Both the position numbers and the translations under genes were made by a program. A stretch of DNA of 64,000 bases, taken from NCBI RefSeq assembly GCF_001425235.1, contig NZ_LMEA01000008.1, forward strand, positions 1-64,000, written 5' to 3'. Below the pieces are notes generated by a model, which had not been told where the DNA came from, did not search any database, and worked only from the letters and a program-made list of their open reading frames with translations. The stretch's first letter is position 1. Each line of letters opens with the position of its first letter. Source of the DNA: Devosia sp. Root413D1 (lineage in GTDB: Bacteria > Pseudomonadota > Alphaproteobacteria > Rhizobiales > Devosiaceae). This document shows, piece after piece, positions 43,411-52,556 of the stretch.

Positions 43411-44901
43411 CTACGAACTGCTCAGCGTCCGCCGCACCGCGTCGCGCCAACCCTTCAGCTTCCGTGTCCGCTCGTCCTCGTCCATCCGCGGCGTGAATTG
43501 CCGGTCGAGCGCCCAGCGTTCGGCAAAGCCCTGCTGGTCCGGCCATACGCCTGCCTTCCAGCCGGCGAGCCAGGCGGCGCCGAGCGCCGTGGTCTCGAGG
43601 ATGGTCGGCCGGTCGACGGGTGTGTTCAGCATGTCGGCGAGGAACTGCATGGTGAAATCCGAGGCGACCATGCCGCCATCCACCCGCAGCACCGTGTCGT
43701 GTGCACCCTTCCAGTCCTTGCGCATGGCGTCGATCAGGTCGCGCGTCTGGTAGCTGACCGACTCGAGCGCCGCCCGCGCCAGCTCCGCCGGCCCGGTATT
43801 GCGGGTCAGCCCGGTGAGCGAACCGCGCGCCGCCGAATCCCACCACGGTGCGCCCAGCCCGACGAAGGCCGGCACCAGGTAGACGTTCTGTGTCGGGTCG
43901 GCCTTGGCCGCCAGCACCCCGGCATCGCCGCTCTTTTCGATGATTTTCAGCATGTCGCGCATCCACTGCACCGAGGCGCCGGCGATGAAGATGGCGCCTT
44001 CGAGTGCGTAGGTGGTCTCGCCGTTGAGCCGGTAGGCGACGGTGGTCAAGAGCCGGTTCTTCGAGCGCACCATGTCGGTGCCGGTGTTGAGCAGCGCAAA
44101 GCACCCGGTGCCGTAGGTGGATTTCAGCATCCCCGGGCTGAAGCAGGCCTGCCCGATGGTCGCCGCCTGCTGGTCCCCGGCCGCGCCATAGATTGGCAGC
44201 GCCACGCCGAACACTTCGGGGTCGGTCATGCCGAAATCATCGGCATTGTCCTTCACTTCCGGCAGGATGGCGCGCGGGATACGGAACAGTTTCAGCAGCT
44301 CGTCATCCCACTCGCCGGTCTTGATGTTGAGCAGCAGGGTGCGGCAGGCATTGGTGATGTCGGTGGCGTGGCTCTTGCCGCCGGTCAGCCGCCAGATCAG
44401 GTAGCTGTCGACGGTGCCGAAGGCGAGTTCCCCCTTCTCGGCGCGCTTGCGCGCACCCGGCACGTTGTCGAGAATCCAGGCGAGCTTGGTGGCGGTGAAA
44501 TAGGGGTCGAGCAGCAGCCCGGTCTTCTTGCTCACCAGCTTCTCGTGCCCTGCCTTTTTCAGCTTTTCGCAGAGCTTGGTGGTGCGCCGGTCCTGCCAGA
44601 CGATGGCGTTGTAGATCGCCTTGCCGGTCTGCCGATCCCAGACGATCGTCGTCTCGCGCTGGTTGGTAATGCCGATCGCCGCGATCTCGCTGGCCTTGAT
44701 CCCGGCCTTCTTGATCGCCGTCTTGGCGCTCCACAACGCCGTCGCCCAGATCTCCTCGGGCACATGCTCGACCCAGCCATCCCTTGGGAAATGCTGGGTG
44801 AACTCCATCTTGCCGAGCCCGGCGATCTTCTGGTGTTCGTCGAACACGATCGCCCGGCTGGAGGTGGTGCCCTGGTCGATCGCGAGAATGTTGCCGCTCA
44901 T
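43411..44901 (-). CDS. glpK: Glycerol kinase
   Basis: This 496-residue FGGY-family kinase phosphorylates glycerol to sn-glycerol 3-phosphate. Diagnostic segments are [13 protein letters not shown] at the N-terminus, [30 protein letters not shown] and the C-terminal [19 protein letters not shown]. The start ATG 44901 overlaps the glpD stop (ATGA). The product feeds GlpD directly. It is the last gene of the glpR-glpD-glpK operon. Confidence 0.97.
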   Translation of the reverse strand: MSGNILAIDQGTTSSRAIVFDEHQKIAGLGKMEFTQHFPRDGWVEHVPEEIWATALWSAKTAIKKAGIKASEIAAIGITNQRETTIVWDRQTGKAIYNAIVWQDRRTTKLCEKLKKAGHEKLVSKKTGLLLDPYFTATKLAWILDNVPGARKRAEKGELAFGTVDSYLIWRLTGGKSHATDITNACRTLLLNIKTGEWDDELLKLFRIPRAILPEVKDNADDFGMTDPEVFGVALPIYGAAGDQQAATIGQACFSPGMLKSTYGTGCFALLNTGTDMVRSKNRLLTTVAYRLNGETTYALEGAIFIAGASVQWMRDMLKIIEKSGDAGVLAAKADPTQNVYLVPAFVGLGAPWWDSAARGSLTGLTRNTGPAELARAALESVSYQTRDLIDAMRKDWKGAHDTVLRVDGGMVASDFTMQFLADMLNTPVDRPTILETTALGAAWLAGWKAGVWPDQQGFAERWALDRQFTPRMDEDERTRKLKGWRDAVRRTLSSS

Positions 44902-46418
44902 TGTCTCTTCCCCATCTCGGCGAGGCGTTCGGCCATGTACCTGGCCAGTTCCGCCTTCCCGTTTGCTTTGAATTTCAGGCCCTGCTTCGAGCGACGCCAT
45001 AACACGTCGTCGGCGGTCCGCGCCCATTCCCGATCCATCAGGTAATCGACCTCGCGCGCATAAAGCGTTGTGCCGAAATGCTGCCCCAGCTCGGCCGGGC
45101 TCTGTGCCTCGCCCAGCACATCGGCAGCCAGCGTGCCATAGGCCCGCACCAGCCGGCGGACGAAGGCCGGATCGAGGTTCGCCTTTTTCGCCGCGAGCTT
45201 CCGCACCTCGGCCTCGAAGGCGGTGGGCGGAAAGTTGCCGCCCGGCAGGTGTGCGCCCTTGGTCCAGCGTTGCCCCTTCTTGTCGAGCAACCCGTCGATC
45301 TTGTCGACCACCTGCTCGCTGAGCCGCCGATGGGTGGTCAGCTTGCCGCCGAAAACGTTGATCAGCGGCCCGTTGCCGGCCTCGCCCTCGGTCTTCAGCA
45401 CATAATCGCGCGTCGCTTCCTGCGCCGCGCTGGCGCCATCGTCGAACAGCGGCCGCACCCCGGCATAGGTCCAGACGATCTCTTCGCGCGTCACCGGCTT
45501 GATGAAATACTCGCTCGCCGCGGCGCAGAGATAGTCGGTCTCCGCGTCGCTGATCTTGACCCCGGTCGGGTCGCCCTCGAAGTCCTGGTCAGTGGTGCCG
45601 ATCAGCGTGTAGTCGCCCTCGTAGGGAATGGCGAAGAAGATGCGGCCGTCGGCGTTCTGGAAGAAGTAGCAGCGGTCATGGTCGAAGAGTTTTCGGACCA
45701 CGATGTGGCTGCCTTTGACCAGTCGCACATGGTGCGCCTCGTTCCGACCGACCGTCTCGCGGATCACCTGGTCGACCCACGGCCCGCCGGCATTCACCAG
45801 CAGCCGCGCCGAAACCGTCTCGTTACCTGCCGGGCCGACCAGCTCGATCCGCCACAGGTTGTTCTCGCGGCGTGCCGAGACGACCTTGGTCTGCGTCACC
45901 ACCCGGGCGCCCTTGTCGGCGGCGTCGCGGGCGTTGAGCGCCACCAGTCGGGCGTCGTCGACCCAGCCGTCCGAATACTCGAACGCCACCTTGTGTCCCG
46001 GCTTCAGCGGTCGCCCGGCAGGGTCCTTGGTGAGGTCCAGCGTCTTGGTCCCCGGTAGCAGTTTTCGCCCGCCCAGGTGGTCGTAGACAAAGAGGCCGAG
46101 GCGCAGCAGCCAGGCCGGCCTGAGGTTCTTCTCGTAGGGCAACACGAACCGCAGCGGCCAGATGATGTGCGGCGCCGAGGCCCACAGCACTTCACGCTCG
46201 GCCAGCGACTCGTGCACCAGCCGGAACTCGTAGTGCTCGAGATAGCGCAGGCCCCCATGCACCAGCTTGGTCGCCGCAGACGAAGTGCCTGAAGCGAGGT
46301 CATGCATCTCGGCCAGCATCACCGAATAGCCGCGCCCCACTGCATCGCGGGCAATGCCGGTGCCGTTCACCCCGCCGCCGATGACGAACACATCGAACGC
46401 GTCTGCTGCGTCACTCAT
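44898..46418 (-). CDS. glpD: Aerobic glycerol-3-phosphate dehydrogenase
   Basis: This 506-residue flavoprotein oxidises glycerol 3-phosphate to dihydroxyacetone phosphate and passes electrons to quinone. The FAD motif is [19 protein letters not shown] at the N-terminus. [21 protein letters not shown] and YTYAGVRPL-like segments ([13 protein letters not shown]) are typical. A C-terminal DAO_C domain follows. Start and stop overlap its neighbours by four bases each. Confidence 0.97.
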   Translation of the reverse strand: MSDAADAFDVFVIGGGVNGTGIARDAVGRGYSVMLAEMHDLASGTSSAATKLVHGGLRYLEHYEFRLVHESLAEREVLWASAPHIIWPLRFVLPYEKNLRPAWLLRLGLFVYDHLGGRKLLPGTKTLDLTKDPAGRPLKPGHKVAFEYSDGWVDDARLVALNARDAADKGARVVTQTKVVSARRENNLWRIELVGPAGNETVSARLLVNAGGPWVDQVIRETVGRNEAHHVRLVKGSHIVVRKLFDHDRCYFFQNADGRIFFAIPYEGDYTLIGTTDQDFEGDPTGVKISDAETDYLCAAASEYFIKPVTREEIVWTYAGVRPLFDDGASAAQEATRDYVLKTEGEAGNGPLINVFGGKLTTHRRLSEQVVDKIDGLLDKKGQRWTKGAHLPGGNFPPTAFEAEVRKLAAKKANLDPAFVRRLVRAYGTLAADVLGEAQSPAELGQHFGTTLYAREVDYLMDREWARTADDVLWRRSKQGLKFKANGKAELARYMAERLAEMGKRQ

Positions 46419-47197
46419 CTGGGGGGGAGTCCTTCGCTGGCAATATGGAGCTCGACGCCTGATGCCGCGCAGATCGCGGCGATGGCGGGGGAGGGGGCGA
46501 CGTCGGTGACGAAGACGTCGATCTGCTCGAGGTGGCCGATGCGCACCGGCGCGGTGCGTTCGAACTTCATCGCGTCGGCGACGAGGATGGTCTTGCGCGC
46601 CGTCTCGATGATCGCCTGCGCCACCTTCACTTCGCGAAAATCGAAATCCAGCAGCGTGCCGTCGGCATCGATCGCCGAGGCTCCGATCACCGCATAATCG
46701 ACCCGGAACTGCCGGATGAAATCCACTGCCGCCTCGCCCACCACGCCGCCATCGGCATGCCGCACCACGCCGCCCGCGATCACCACTTCGGCGCTCGGCA
46801 CCTCGCGCAGGATGTTGGCGGCATTGATGTTATTGGTCACCACCAGCAAGCCCGTGTGACGGCGCAACGCCATCGCCACCTGCTCGGTGGTGGTGCCGAT
46901 ATTGAGGATCAGCGAGGACTCGTCGGGGATCAGCGCCGCTGCAACGAGCCCGATCCGGCGTTTGCTCTCCGCCGCCAGCATCCGCCGCGCCTCGTAGGCA
47001 TAGTTCGAAACGCCCGAGGGGTAAGCGGCGCCGCCATGCAGGCGGTTGAGCAGCTTGCGGTCACAGAGTTCGTTCAGGTCCTTGCGGATGGTCTGCGGCG
47101 TCACTGCGAACTGCAGCGCCAGGGTGTCGACATCCACGCGCCCGTGCTGCCGGGCCAGCGCCATGATGTCATCCTGCCGCTGCGTCAGCGCATCCAA
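46415..47197 (-). CDS. glpR: DeoR-family glycerol-3-phosphate regulon repressor
   Basis: This 260-residue DeoR-type repressor has an N-terminal helix-turn-helix (RQDDIMALARQHGRVDVDTLALQF, TPQTIRKDLNELCD) and a phosphosugar isomerase-like sensor domain (LNIGTTTEQVA, VTNNINAANIL). Translation appears to start at TTG 47197, six bases after GGAGG; no ATG is in frame. As the first gene of the operon it would regulate itself with glpD and glpK, being released by glycerol 3-phosphate. A matching operator lies upstream. Confidence 0.92.
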   Translation of the reverse strand: MDALTQRQDDIMALARQHGRVDVDTLALQFAVTPQTIRKDLNELCDRKLLNRLHGGAAYPSGVSNYAYEARRMLAAESKRRIGLVAAALIPDESSLILNIGTTTEQVAMALRRHTGLLVVTNNINAANILREVPSAEVVIAGGVVRHADGGVVGEAAVDFIRQFRVDYAVIGASAIDADGTLLDFDFREVKVAQAIIETARKTILVADAMKFERTAPVRIGHLEQIDVFVTDVAPSPAIAAICAASGVELHIASEGLPPR

Positions 47198-47242
47198 TCC
47201 ATCCTCCGGGAGGTTGGTTCACCTATACGCGGATCAGGTTCG

Positions 47243-47256
47243 TTTCGATAGCGAAA
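47243..47256. promoter_or_regulatory. Candidate GlpR operator TTTCG-atag-CGAAA
   Basis: The inverted TTTCG/CGAAA pair with a 4-base centre lies about 46 bases upstream of the glpR start. Further ttcg copies follow (47260 and near 47271). GlpR operators are built from TTCG/CGAA half-sites, so autoregulation is likely. Confidence 0.65.
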
Positions 47257-47288
47257 TGTTCGGATGAGTTTCGTAATGGAGCCGAAGC

Positions 47289-47414
47289 AGACGGCCCCCT
47301 CCCATCCTCCCCCATGATGGGGGAGGTGCCCTGCTGGTGCGTTTGGCACAATCGAAGACCGGGCCTCGACTCTTCACCTCCCCCCTTGTGGGGGAGGCCG
47401 GGAGGGGGCCGTCT
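47289..47414. repeat. Inverted repeat element (agacggccccctccc family)
   Basis: Perfect outer arms of 15 bases lie at 47289-47303 and 47400-47414. Inner hairpins are ctcccccatgatgggggag and cctccccccttgtgggggagg. The loop carries gtgcgtttggcacaatc and gcctcgactcttcacctcccc, shared with 41091-41293. It lies between the divergent glpR and AEC transporter genes, so it is in the promoter region and not in a 3' end. Confidence 0.75.
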
Positions 47415-47484
47415 CTATCAGTCAGGTCATTGACCCCCGCCTGCATCCCGTGCATCAGGAAACACCTCTCCCGACCGGCCGACC

Positions 47485-48420
47485 ATGCTCGCCATTCTCA
47501 ACGTCATCCTGCCGGTTTTCGCCATGCTCGCGCTGGGCTATGGCGCGGTGCGGCTCAGGCTGTTCCCGTCCGAGGGGGTGCGTGGGCTGGTGGTGTTCGT
47601 GAACAACTTCGCGACCCCGTGCCTGCTGTTCAACGCCATGCTCAACACCGACTTCGCGACGACCTTCAACTGGGGCGTCATCGTGCCGTTCTATATCGGG
47701 GCGATCGTGGTGTTCATCGTCGGCATCGTCATCTCGGCCAAGCTGTTCCGCAACAAGCCGGGCGAGGCCGTCGCTTCGGGCTTTTCGGCCACCTTCACCA
47801 ACACCGTGCTGGTCGGCATTCCCGTGGTGCAGCGCGCCTATGGCGATCAAGCGCTGGCCACCGCCTTCTCGATCATCGCCTTCCATGCCCCGGTGCTGAT
47901 CACCGCCGGCATGATCACCATGGAGCTGCTGCGTCGCGATGGCGCGCCACTGCACAAGACGCTCGGCGTGGCGCTGATGCGGGTGGTTGCCAATCCGCTG
48001 CTCTGGGGCATCGCGCTCGGCGCCGCCGCCAACCTGATGAACGTGACCCTGGTCGAGCCGGCCGAAGCCTTCATCACCATGATGGCCGCCGCCGTCACGC
48101 CTGCTGCATTGTTCGGCCTTGGCGGGGCGCTGAACGACTATAAGCTCAGCGACAGCTGGGGCCAGTCGCTCACCATGTCGCTGCTGAAGCTGCTGCTGCA
48201 GCCGGCCATCGCCTGGGTGATCATGGTGCCGATCCTCCACATCGACCACGATCTCGCCCGCTACGGCGTGCTGCTCGCCGCCATGCCGGCCGGCATCAAC
48301 GTCTATGTCTTCGCCACCTACTACAACCGCTCCGTCCACATCGCCGCCAACAGCATCCTGATCTCGACGGTGCTGAGCCTGCTGACGGTGAGTGGGTGGT
48401 TGTATCTGCTGGGGCTGTAG
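47485..48420 (+). CDS. AEC-family transporter (auxin efflux carrier superfamily)
   Basis: This 311-residue integral membrane protein has about ten hydrophobic helices. Family features are LPVFAMLALGYGAVRL at the N-terminus, a helix break at VNNFATPCLLFNAML, and the second half beginning VVANPLLWGIALG with ALFGLGGAL. Bacterial members export or import malonate, malate and other small carboxylates. The substrate here is not predictable. It is divergent from the glycerol regulon and probably unrelated to it. Confidence 0.88.
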   Translation: MLAILNVILPVFAMLALGYGAVRLRLFPSEGVRGLVVFVNNFATPCLLFNAMLNTDFATTFNWGVIVPFYIGAIVVFIVGIVISAKLFRNKPGEAVASGFSATFTNTVLVGIPVVQRAYGDQALATAFSIIAFHAPVLITAGMITMELLRRDGAPLHKTLGVALMRVVANPLLWGIALGAAANLMNVTLVEPAEAFITMMAAAVTPAALFGLGGALNDYKLSDSWGQSLTMSLLKLLLQPAIAWVIMVPILHIDHDLARYGVLLAAMPAGINVYVFATYYNRSVHIAANSILISTVLSLLTVSGWLYLLGL

Positions 48421-48504
48421 GCCAATCTTCCCTTGCCCCGGTCGTCAGCAATAAGCATGTCGGTGCCGAGTGGCGTGGCATGGTATTCCCATGGGGAGGC
48501 AGAG

Positions 48505-49047
48505 ATGAAGCAGCGAGGCGCGAGGCTAGCTAGCCGCCTTGTGCTTTCCGTGCTGGCGCTGGCCACGATGCTCGGGCCGGTCGATGCGGTGACCGTTGTC
48601 GCCTGCCTGCGAGACGCGTCCGAGATCACGTTTCGGGGCGAGCATGTCGAGACCGTCGCGGCAGGTGTGTTCGATAGTCGGAAGAATCGCATAGTTGCGT
48701 CGTCAGACGGAGATGAAGTCTTCATCGTCGCCAAGGTGAGAGTGTTGGAGCTCGGCGATGTTCCACCCGATGTCCAACCGCCGGCAATCGGTGAGGTCGT
48801 GGGCGTCCTTCAGAGATTGGTGTGCACCCGTTGCGACGCCTCCCGCACCGCGCAACGAGGTGGATACAGCCAGGTGGGGGAGGTTTTGTGGTTCAAGGCA
48901 TCGATAGGCCAGCTCGGCGGTAACGCCGAGTATAAGGACCAGTTCGCCGCAGCGTTGCTTCGCACCGCTGTTAGTTACCAGTTCGCACTCTCGTCCTGGT
49001 GCGACGCATCCACGAAACGCAATTGGAAGTTATGGCAACCGCGCTGA
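48505..49047 (+). CDS. Secreted hypothetical protein
   Basis: This 180-residue protein has a basic N-terminus and hydrophobic core (LASRLVLSVLALATMLGPVDA) that fits a signal peptide. The mature part holds several cysteines, including a CTRC pair near residue 116 and a late C, which could form disulfides. ATG 48505 follows GGGGAGG. I do not recognise a family. Its base composition is less GC-rich and its codon choice less biased than its neighbours, suggesting a lineage-specific or transferred gene. Confidence 0.65.
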   Translation: MKQRGARLASRLVLSVLALATMLGPVDAVTVVACLRDASEITFRGEHVETVAAGVFDSRKNRIVASSDGDEVFIVAKVRVLELGDVPPDVQPPAIGEVVGVLQRLVCTRCDASRTAQRGGYSQVGEVLWFKASIGQLGGNAEYKDQFAAALLRTAVSYQFALSSWCDASTKRNWKLWQPR

Positions 49048-49074
49048 GCCTCGACTGGCGATGACTGGAGCGGC

Positions 49075-49878
49075 CTACTGCGCCGCCTCAACGCTCATCG
49101 CCAGCACCTGCGGCTCGCCGGAGACCGGGATCGAGCGGACCGGCATGGTCGAGGTGGCGTCGAGGCCGACCGCGACACGGACATGCTTGTCGGTCGGGCA
49201 GAGCAGCAGCATCGCGTCGAACCCGATCCAGCCCAGCCCATCATCCCAGGCCTCGGCCCAGGCGTGCAGCGCCGGCTGATCACTGTCGGAGCCGTGGAGA
49301 TAGCCGGTGACATAGCGCGCCGGGATCTCCAGTGCTCGCGCCGCCCCGATAAAGGCATGCGCGTAGTCGCTGGCCGGCGGATGGACGGCAGCTGCCTGCG
49401 ATTGGCTCTGGCTCTGCCCGTCCTGCATCTGCGTCTGCTCACTCCCGCCTACCACTTCGGCGACCCGCGCCATCAGCGCGTGCAGCAAGGCGATGCGGTC
49501 CTGCCCGGTCTTCGGCGCTGCGCGGAATTTCGAGGTAATCGCCCCCGCCGCCTTGGTGGCCGGGGTAGGGCGGCGATAGAGCGCCGGCGGAATGTCGCCC
49601 TGTACCCGGCCGATCACCCCATTGCGGTCGATGGTCTCGACGATCCCGGCGACGGTGATCAGCAGTTCCGGGTCGGGCTTGATCTGGCTCACCAGCTGCG
49701 CCCGGTTGCCGAAGGCATCGACAAAGCTCGCCGCCCTGTCGAAGCCGGGCATCTCGATCGCCCACTCGCGCACCGTCTGTGTCGGCCCGCTCACCGGCGT
49801 CAGCAGCACGTGCTGCACCCCGCGGGCCACGCCGGCGCCAAGTCCAAGGCTCATCGAATGTCGGATAGCGATCTTCAT
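49075..49878 (-). CDS. Transglutaminase-like protein lacking the catalytic cysteine
   Basis: This 267-residue protein has the layout of bacterial transglutaminase-core proteins: an N-terminal beta domain, then the core. The core helix normally reading GxCxDxAH is PPASDYAHAFIGAAR here, so the nucleophilic Cys is Ala169. The His in LHAWAEAW (H205) and Asp in WIGFDA (D221) are kept, as is the following CPTDKHVRVAVGLD segment. A Gln/Ser-rich insert (residues 148-162) precedes the helix. It is the last gene of an operon with alpha-E and circularly permuted ATP-grasp genes, a common set in proteobacteria. It is likely a binding or scaffold form and not an active protease or amidase. Confidence 0.85.
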   Translation of the reverse strand: MKIAIRHSMSLGLGAGVARGVQHVLLTPVSGPTQTVREWAIEMPGFDRAASFVDAFGNRAQLVSQIKPDPELLITVAGIVETIDRNGVIGRVQGDIPPALYRRPTPATKAAGAITSKFRAAPKTGQDRIALLHALMARVAEVVGGSEQTQMQDGQSQSQSQAAAVHPPASDYAHAFIGAARALEIPARYVTGYLHGSDSDQPALHAWAEAWDDGLGWIGFDAMLLLCPTDKHVRVAVGLDATSTMPVRSIPVSGEPQVLAMSVEAAQ

Positions 49879-50822
49879 CAGTAGAAATTGTAGCTTTCGG
49901 CGAGGGCGTCCGTCATCCGGTTGTTGCGGTCGATGAACTCGGTCAGGAACTCGTGCAGGCCATGCTCGAAGATCTTGTCGACACTGGCGTCCATCACCAG
50001 CGCCGTCACCGCATCGGCGGCATCATGCCCGGCCGTGCGTTCGCCATAGATTTCCTCGAGCATATCGATGGTGCGGTTGATCCACTGCACGCAGAAGATC
50101 AGCGAACGCGGCATTTCCGGCCTGAGGATCAGGTAGTCGGCGATGTTCCAGGCCTTGTAGCGGTCGTGGTAGACGTGCCGATAGCTGCGATGTGCCGAGG
50201 CGGCCCTGAGGATCATCGTCCATTGCTGGATATCGACATCGCCGCCCACCATGGTGGCGCGCGGCAGCAGCACATAATATTTCATGTCGAGAATGCGCGC
50301 CGTATTGTCGGCCCGCTCGACGAAGTTGCCGATCTGGCTGAAGGCGTAGCCGGCATCGCGGAGGAAGGTCGAGAGCAGGGCGCCGCGATAGCGATGACTC
50401 ACCTGCTTGACCCAGAACAGCAGCTCCTGGAGCTTGGCCCCCGAGATATCGCGCGGGCGGATGGCCGAGAACTCCAGCCACGCCGCGTTGATCGATTCCC
50501 ACATCTCGGTGGTCAGCGCCGTGCGCACCGACCGCGCATTGGTGCGCGCCGCGAGGAGGCACGACTTAACCGAGGAATAGTTCTCCTCGTCGAACAGCAT
50601 GTAATGCGCGACGCTCGCGACGTCGGCCTGCTTGTGCTTGAGGTTGAACCCCTCATCGGCCTCTGCCGCCTGCAGCATCGACACCAGGTGCTCCGAAGCG
50701 CCCCCCTCGCGCCGCGAGGTGAGGCTCATCCGGTAGCCCACCTCGAACATTCGGGCCATGTTTTCGGCCCGCTCGATATAGCGGCTGAGCCAGAAGAGAT
50801 TCTGTGCGGTGCGTCCGAGCAT
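49878..50822 (-). CDS. Alpha-E domain protein
   Basis: This 314-residue, almost wholly helical protein has the alpha-E family opening MLGRTAQNLFWLSRYIERAE and the repeated FVERADNTARILDMKYY block. The family is found next to ATP-grasp and transglutaminase genes and is thought to belong to an uncharacterised peptide-forming system. The start ATG 50822 is two bases after the upstream stop codon, and its own stop overlaps the next start by one base. The molecular role is unknown. Confidence 0.9.
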   Translation of the reverse strand: MLGRTAQNLFWLSRYIERAENMARMFEVGYRMSLTSRREGGASEHLVSMLQAAEADEGFNLKHKQADVASVAHYMLFDEENYSSVKSCLLAARTNARSVRTALTTEMWESINAAWLEFSAIRPRDISGAKLQELLFWVKQVSHRYRGALLSTFLRDAGYAFSQIGNFVERADNTARILDMKYYVLLPRATMVGGDVDIQQWTMILRAASAHRSYRHVYHDRYKAWNIADYLILRPEMPRSLIFCVQWINRTIDMLEEIYGERTAGHDAADAVTALVMDASVDKIFEHGLHEFLTEFIDRNNRMTDALAESYNFY

Positions 50823-50824
50823 GG

Positions 50825-52243
50825 TCAGTCCTCCAGCACCCAGGTGTCCTTGGTCCCGCCGCCCTGCGACGAGTTCACCACCAACGAGCCCTTCTTCAGC
50901 GCCACGCGCGTCAGCCCACCAGGGGTGATCCGGATATCGTCGCCGCACAGCACATAGGGCCGCAGGTCCACATGCCGCGGCGCGATCCCCTTGTCGACAA
51001 AGGTCGGGCAGGTCGAGAGCGCCAGCGTCGGCTGCACGATGTAATTGTCGGGGTGGGCGAGGATCTTCTTTCGGAATTCCTCGCGCATCGCCTTGGTCGA
51101 GGCCGGCCCGACCAGCATGCCGTAGCCGCCCGAGCCGTGCACTTCCTTCACCACCAGTTCCTCGAGATGCTCGAGCACATAAGCCCGCTCATCGTCATTG
51201 GTGCAGTTGTAGGTGGGGACGTTTTTGAGCAGTGCCTTCTCACCGAGATAGAACTCGATGATCTCCGGCACGTAGACATAGACCGCCTTGTCGTCGGCAA
51301 TGCCGGTGCCCGGCGCATTGACCAGCGTCACGTTCCCGGCCCGATAGGCATCGAACAGCCCCGGCACGCCCAGCATCGAGTCCGGCCGGAAGGTCAGCGG
51401 GTCGAGGAAATCGTCGTCGATGCGGCGGTAGATCACGTCGACCCGCTCGGGGCCCTTGGTGGTCCGCATGTAGACTTTGCCGCCATCGACGAACAGGTCC
51501 TGCCCTTCGCAGAGTTCGGCCCCCATCTGGTCGGCGAGGAACGAATGCTCGAAATAGGCGGAGTTATGGATGCCCGGCGTCAGCACCACGAGGTTGGGTG
51601 AGCCATGCACGCCCCCCGGCGCCACGCTCTCCATCGTCCGGCGCAGCGTTTCGGGGTAGGTCTCGACCGGCGCCACCTTGTAACGCTGGAACAATTCCGG
51701 GGCGAGCTGCAGCATCGCCTCGCGGTTCTCCAGCATGTAGCTGACGCCCGAGGGGGTGCGGAGATTATCCTCCAGCACGTAGAAATCGTCCGGGCCGGTC
51801 CTGACGATGTCGACGCCGATAATGTGCGAATAGACTCCGCGCGCCGGATCTAGCCCCATCATTTCCGGGCAGAACGCCGAGTTGTTGAGGATCAGCTTTT
51901 CCGGCACCCGCCCGGCCTTCAGGATCTCCTGGCGGTGGTAGATGTCGTAGAGGAAAGCATTGAGCGCCCGTACCCGCTGCTCGATGCCCTTCGAAAGCCG
52001 CCGCCACTCCATCGCCGAGATGATGCGCGGGATGATGTCGAACGGGATGAGCTTTTCGGTGCCTTCATTGCTGCCGTAGACGGCGAAGGTAATGCCGAGG
52101 CGTCGGAACAGGGCTTCGGCGTCAGCCGACATCAGACCCAGGGCTTGCGGAGGCTGCTCTTTCAGCCACTCTTCCAGGATGTGGTAGGGCGCGCGGACAG
52201 AGGCATCCGCATTGGTCATTTCGTCAAACGGCGTTGCGGACAT
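50825..52243 (-). CDS. Circularly permuted ATP-grasp protein
   Basis: This 472-residue member of the circularly permuted ATP-grasp family (former DUF404/DUF407) has these typical stretches: FDIIPRIISAMEWRRLSKGI, YVLEDNLRTPSGVSYMLENR, VNAPGTGIADDKAVYVYVPE and VKEVHGSGGYGMLVGP. ATP-grasp enzymes join a carboxylate to an amine or thiol using ATP, and this group is predicted to build small peptides. ATG 52243 is used; a TTG precedes it. It heads the three-gene operon with the alpha-E and transglutaminase-like genes. Confidence 0.92.
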   Translation of the reverse strand: MSATPFDEMTNADASVRAPYHILEEWLKEQPPQALGLMSADAEALFRRLGITFAVYGSNEGTEKLIPFDIIPRIISAMEWRRLSKGIEQRVRALNAFLYDIYHRQEILKAGRVPEKLILNNSAFCPEMMGLDPARGVYSHIIGVDIVRTGPDDFYVLEDNLRTPSGVSYMLENREAMLQLAPELFQRYKVAPVETYPETLRRTMESVAPGGVHGSPNLVVLTPGIHNSAYFEHSFLADQMGAELCEGQDLFVDGGKVYMRTTKGPERVDVIYRRIDDDFLDPLTFRPDSMLGVPGLFDAYRAGNVTLVNAPGTGIADDKAVYVYVPEIIEFYLGEKALLKNVPTYNCTNDDERAYVLEHLEELVVKEVHGSGGYGMLVGPASTKAMREEFRKKILAHPDNYIVQPTLALSTCPTFVDKGIAPRHVDLRPYVLCGDDIRITPGGLTRVALKKGSLVVNSSQGGGTKDTWVLED

Positions 52244-52338
52244 CAACTCCCAAGGGCTTGCGGCCTATCCCACTCGGGACTCATTGGTACACTTTTGCTG
52301 AAAGGCCACAAGCCGGGTTCGGCGTGAATGTCTCGCAC

Positions 52339-52467
52339 CCGGTGCGAGCTGACCCCCACCCCTGTCCCCTCCGCAAGGGGGAGGGAGACGCTTTCATTGG
52401 CGTCAGTGTTTTGGTGTTCCCTCCCCCTTGCGGGGAGGGGACAGGGGTGGGGGGCCACAGCCACCGG
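52339..52467. repeat. Inverted repeat element (cccccacccctgtcccctcc family)
   Basis: Left arm cccccacccctgtcccctcc and right arm ggggaggggacaggggtggggg are complementary. Short outer arms ccggtg and caccgg match those at 43259-43388. The inner stem is caagggggagggaga/tccctcccccttg. It lies in the 313-base spacer between the divergent ATP-grasp and hydroxyacid dehydrogenase genes, with no gene visible there. Confidence 0.75.
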
Positions 52468-52556
52468 CCGACCGACATGATCCTACCCCCACCAACGTCG
52501 CCTTCACCCTCGCGCAAAACTGCCATACAACCTTGCGCCGATAAGGGATGGGACCA

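Noticed and set aside
41091-47414. Repeats as a CRISPR array or an insertion sequence
   Set aside because: The units are dispersed singly between genes, are palindromic and lack regular spacers. No cas gene or transposase is visible.
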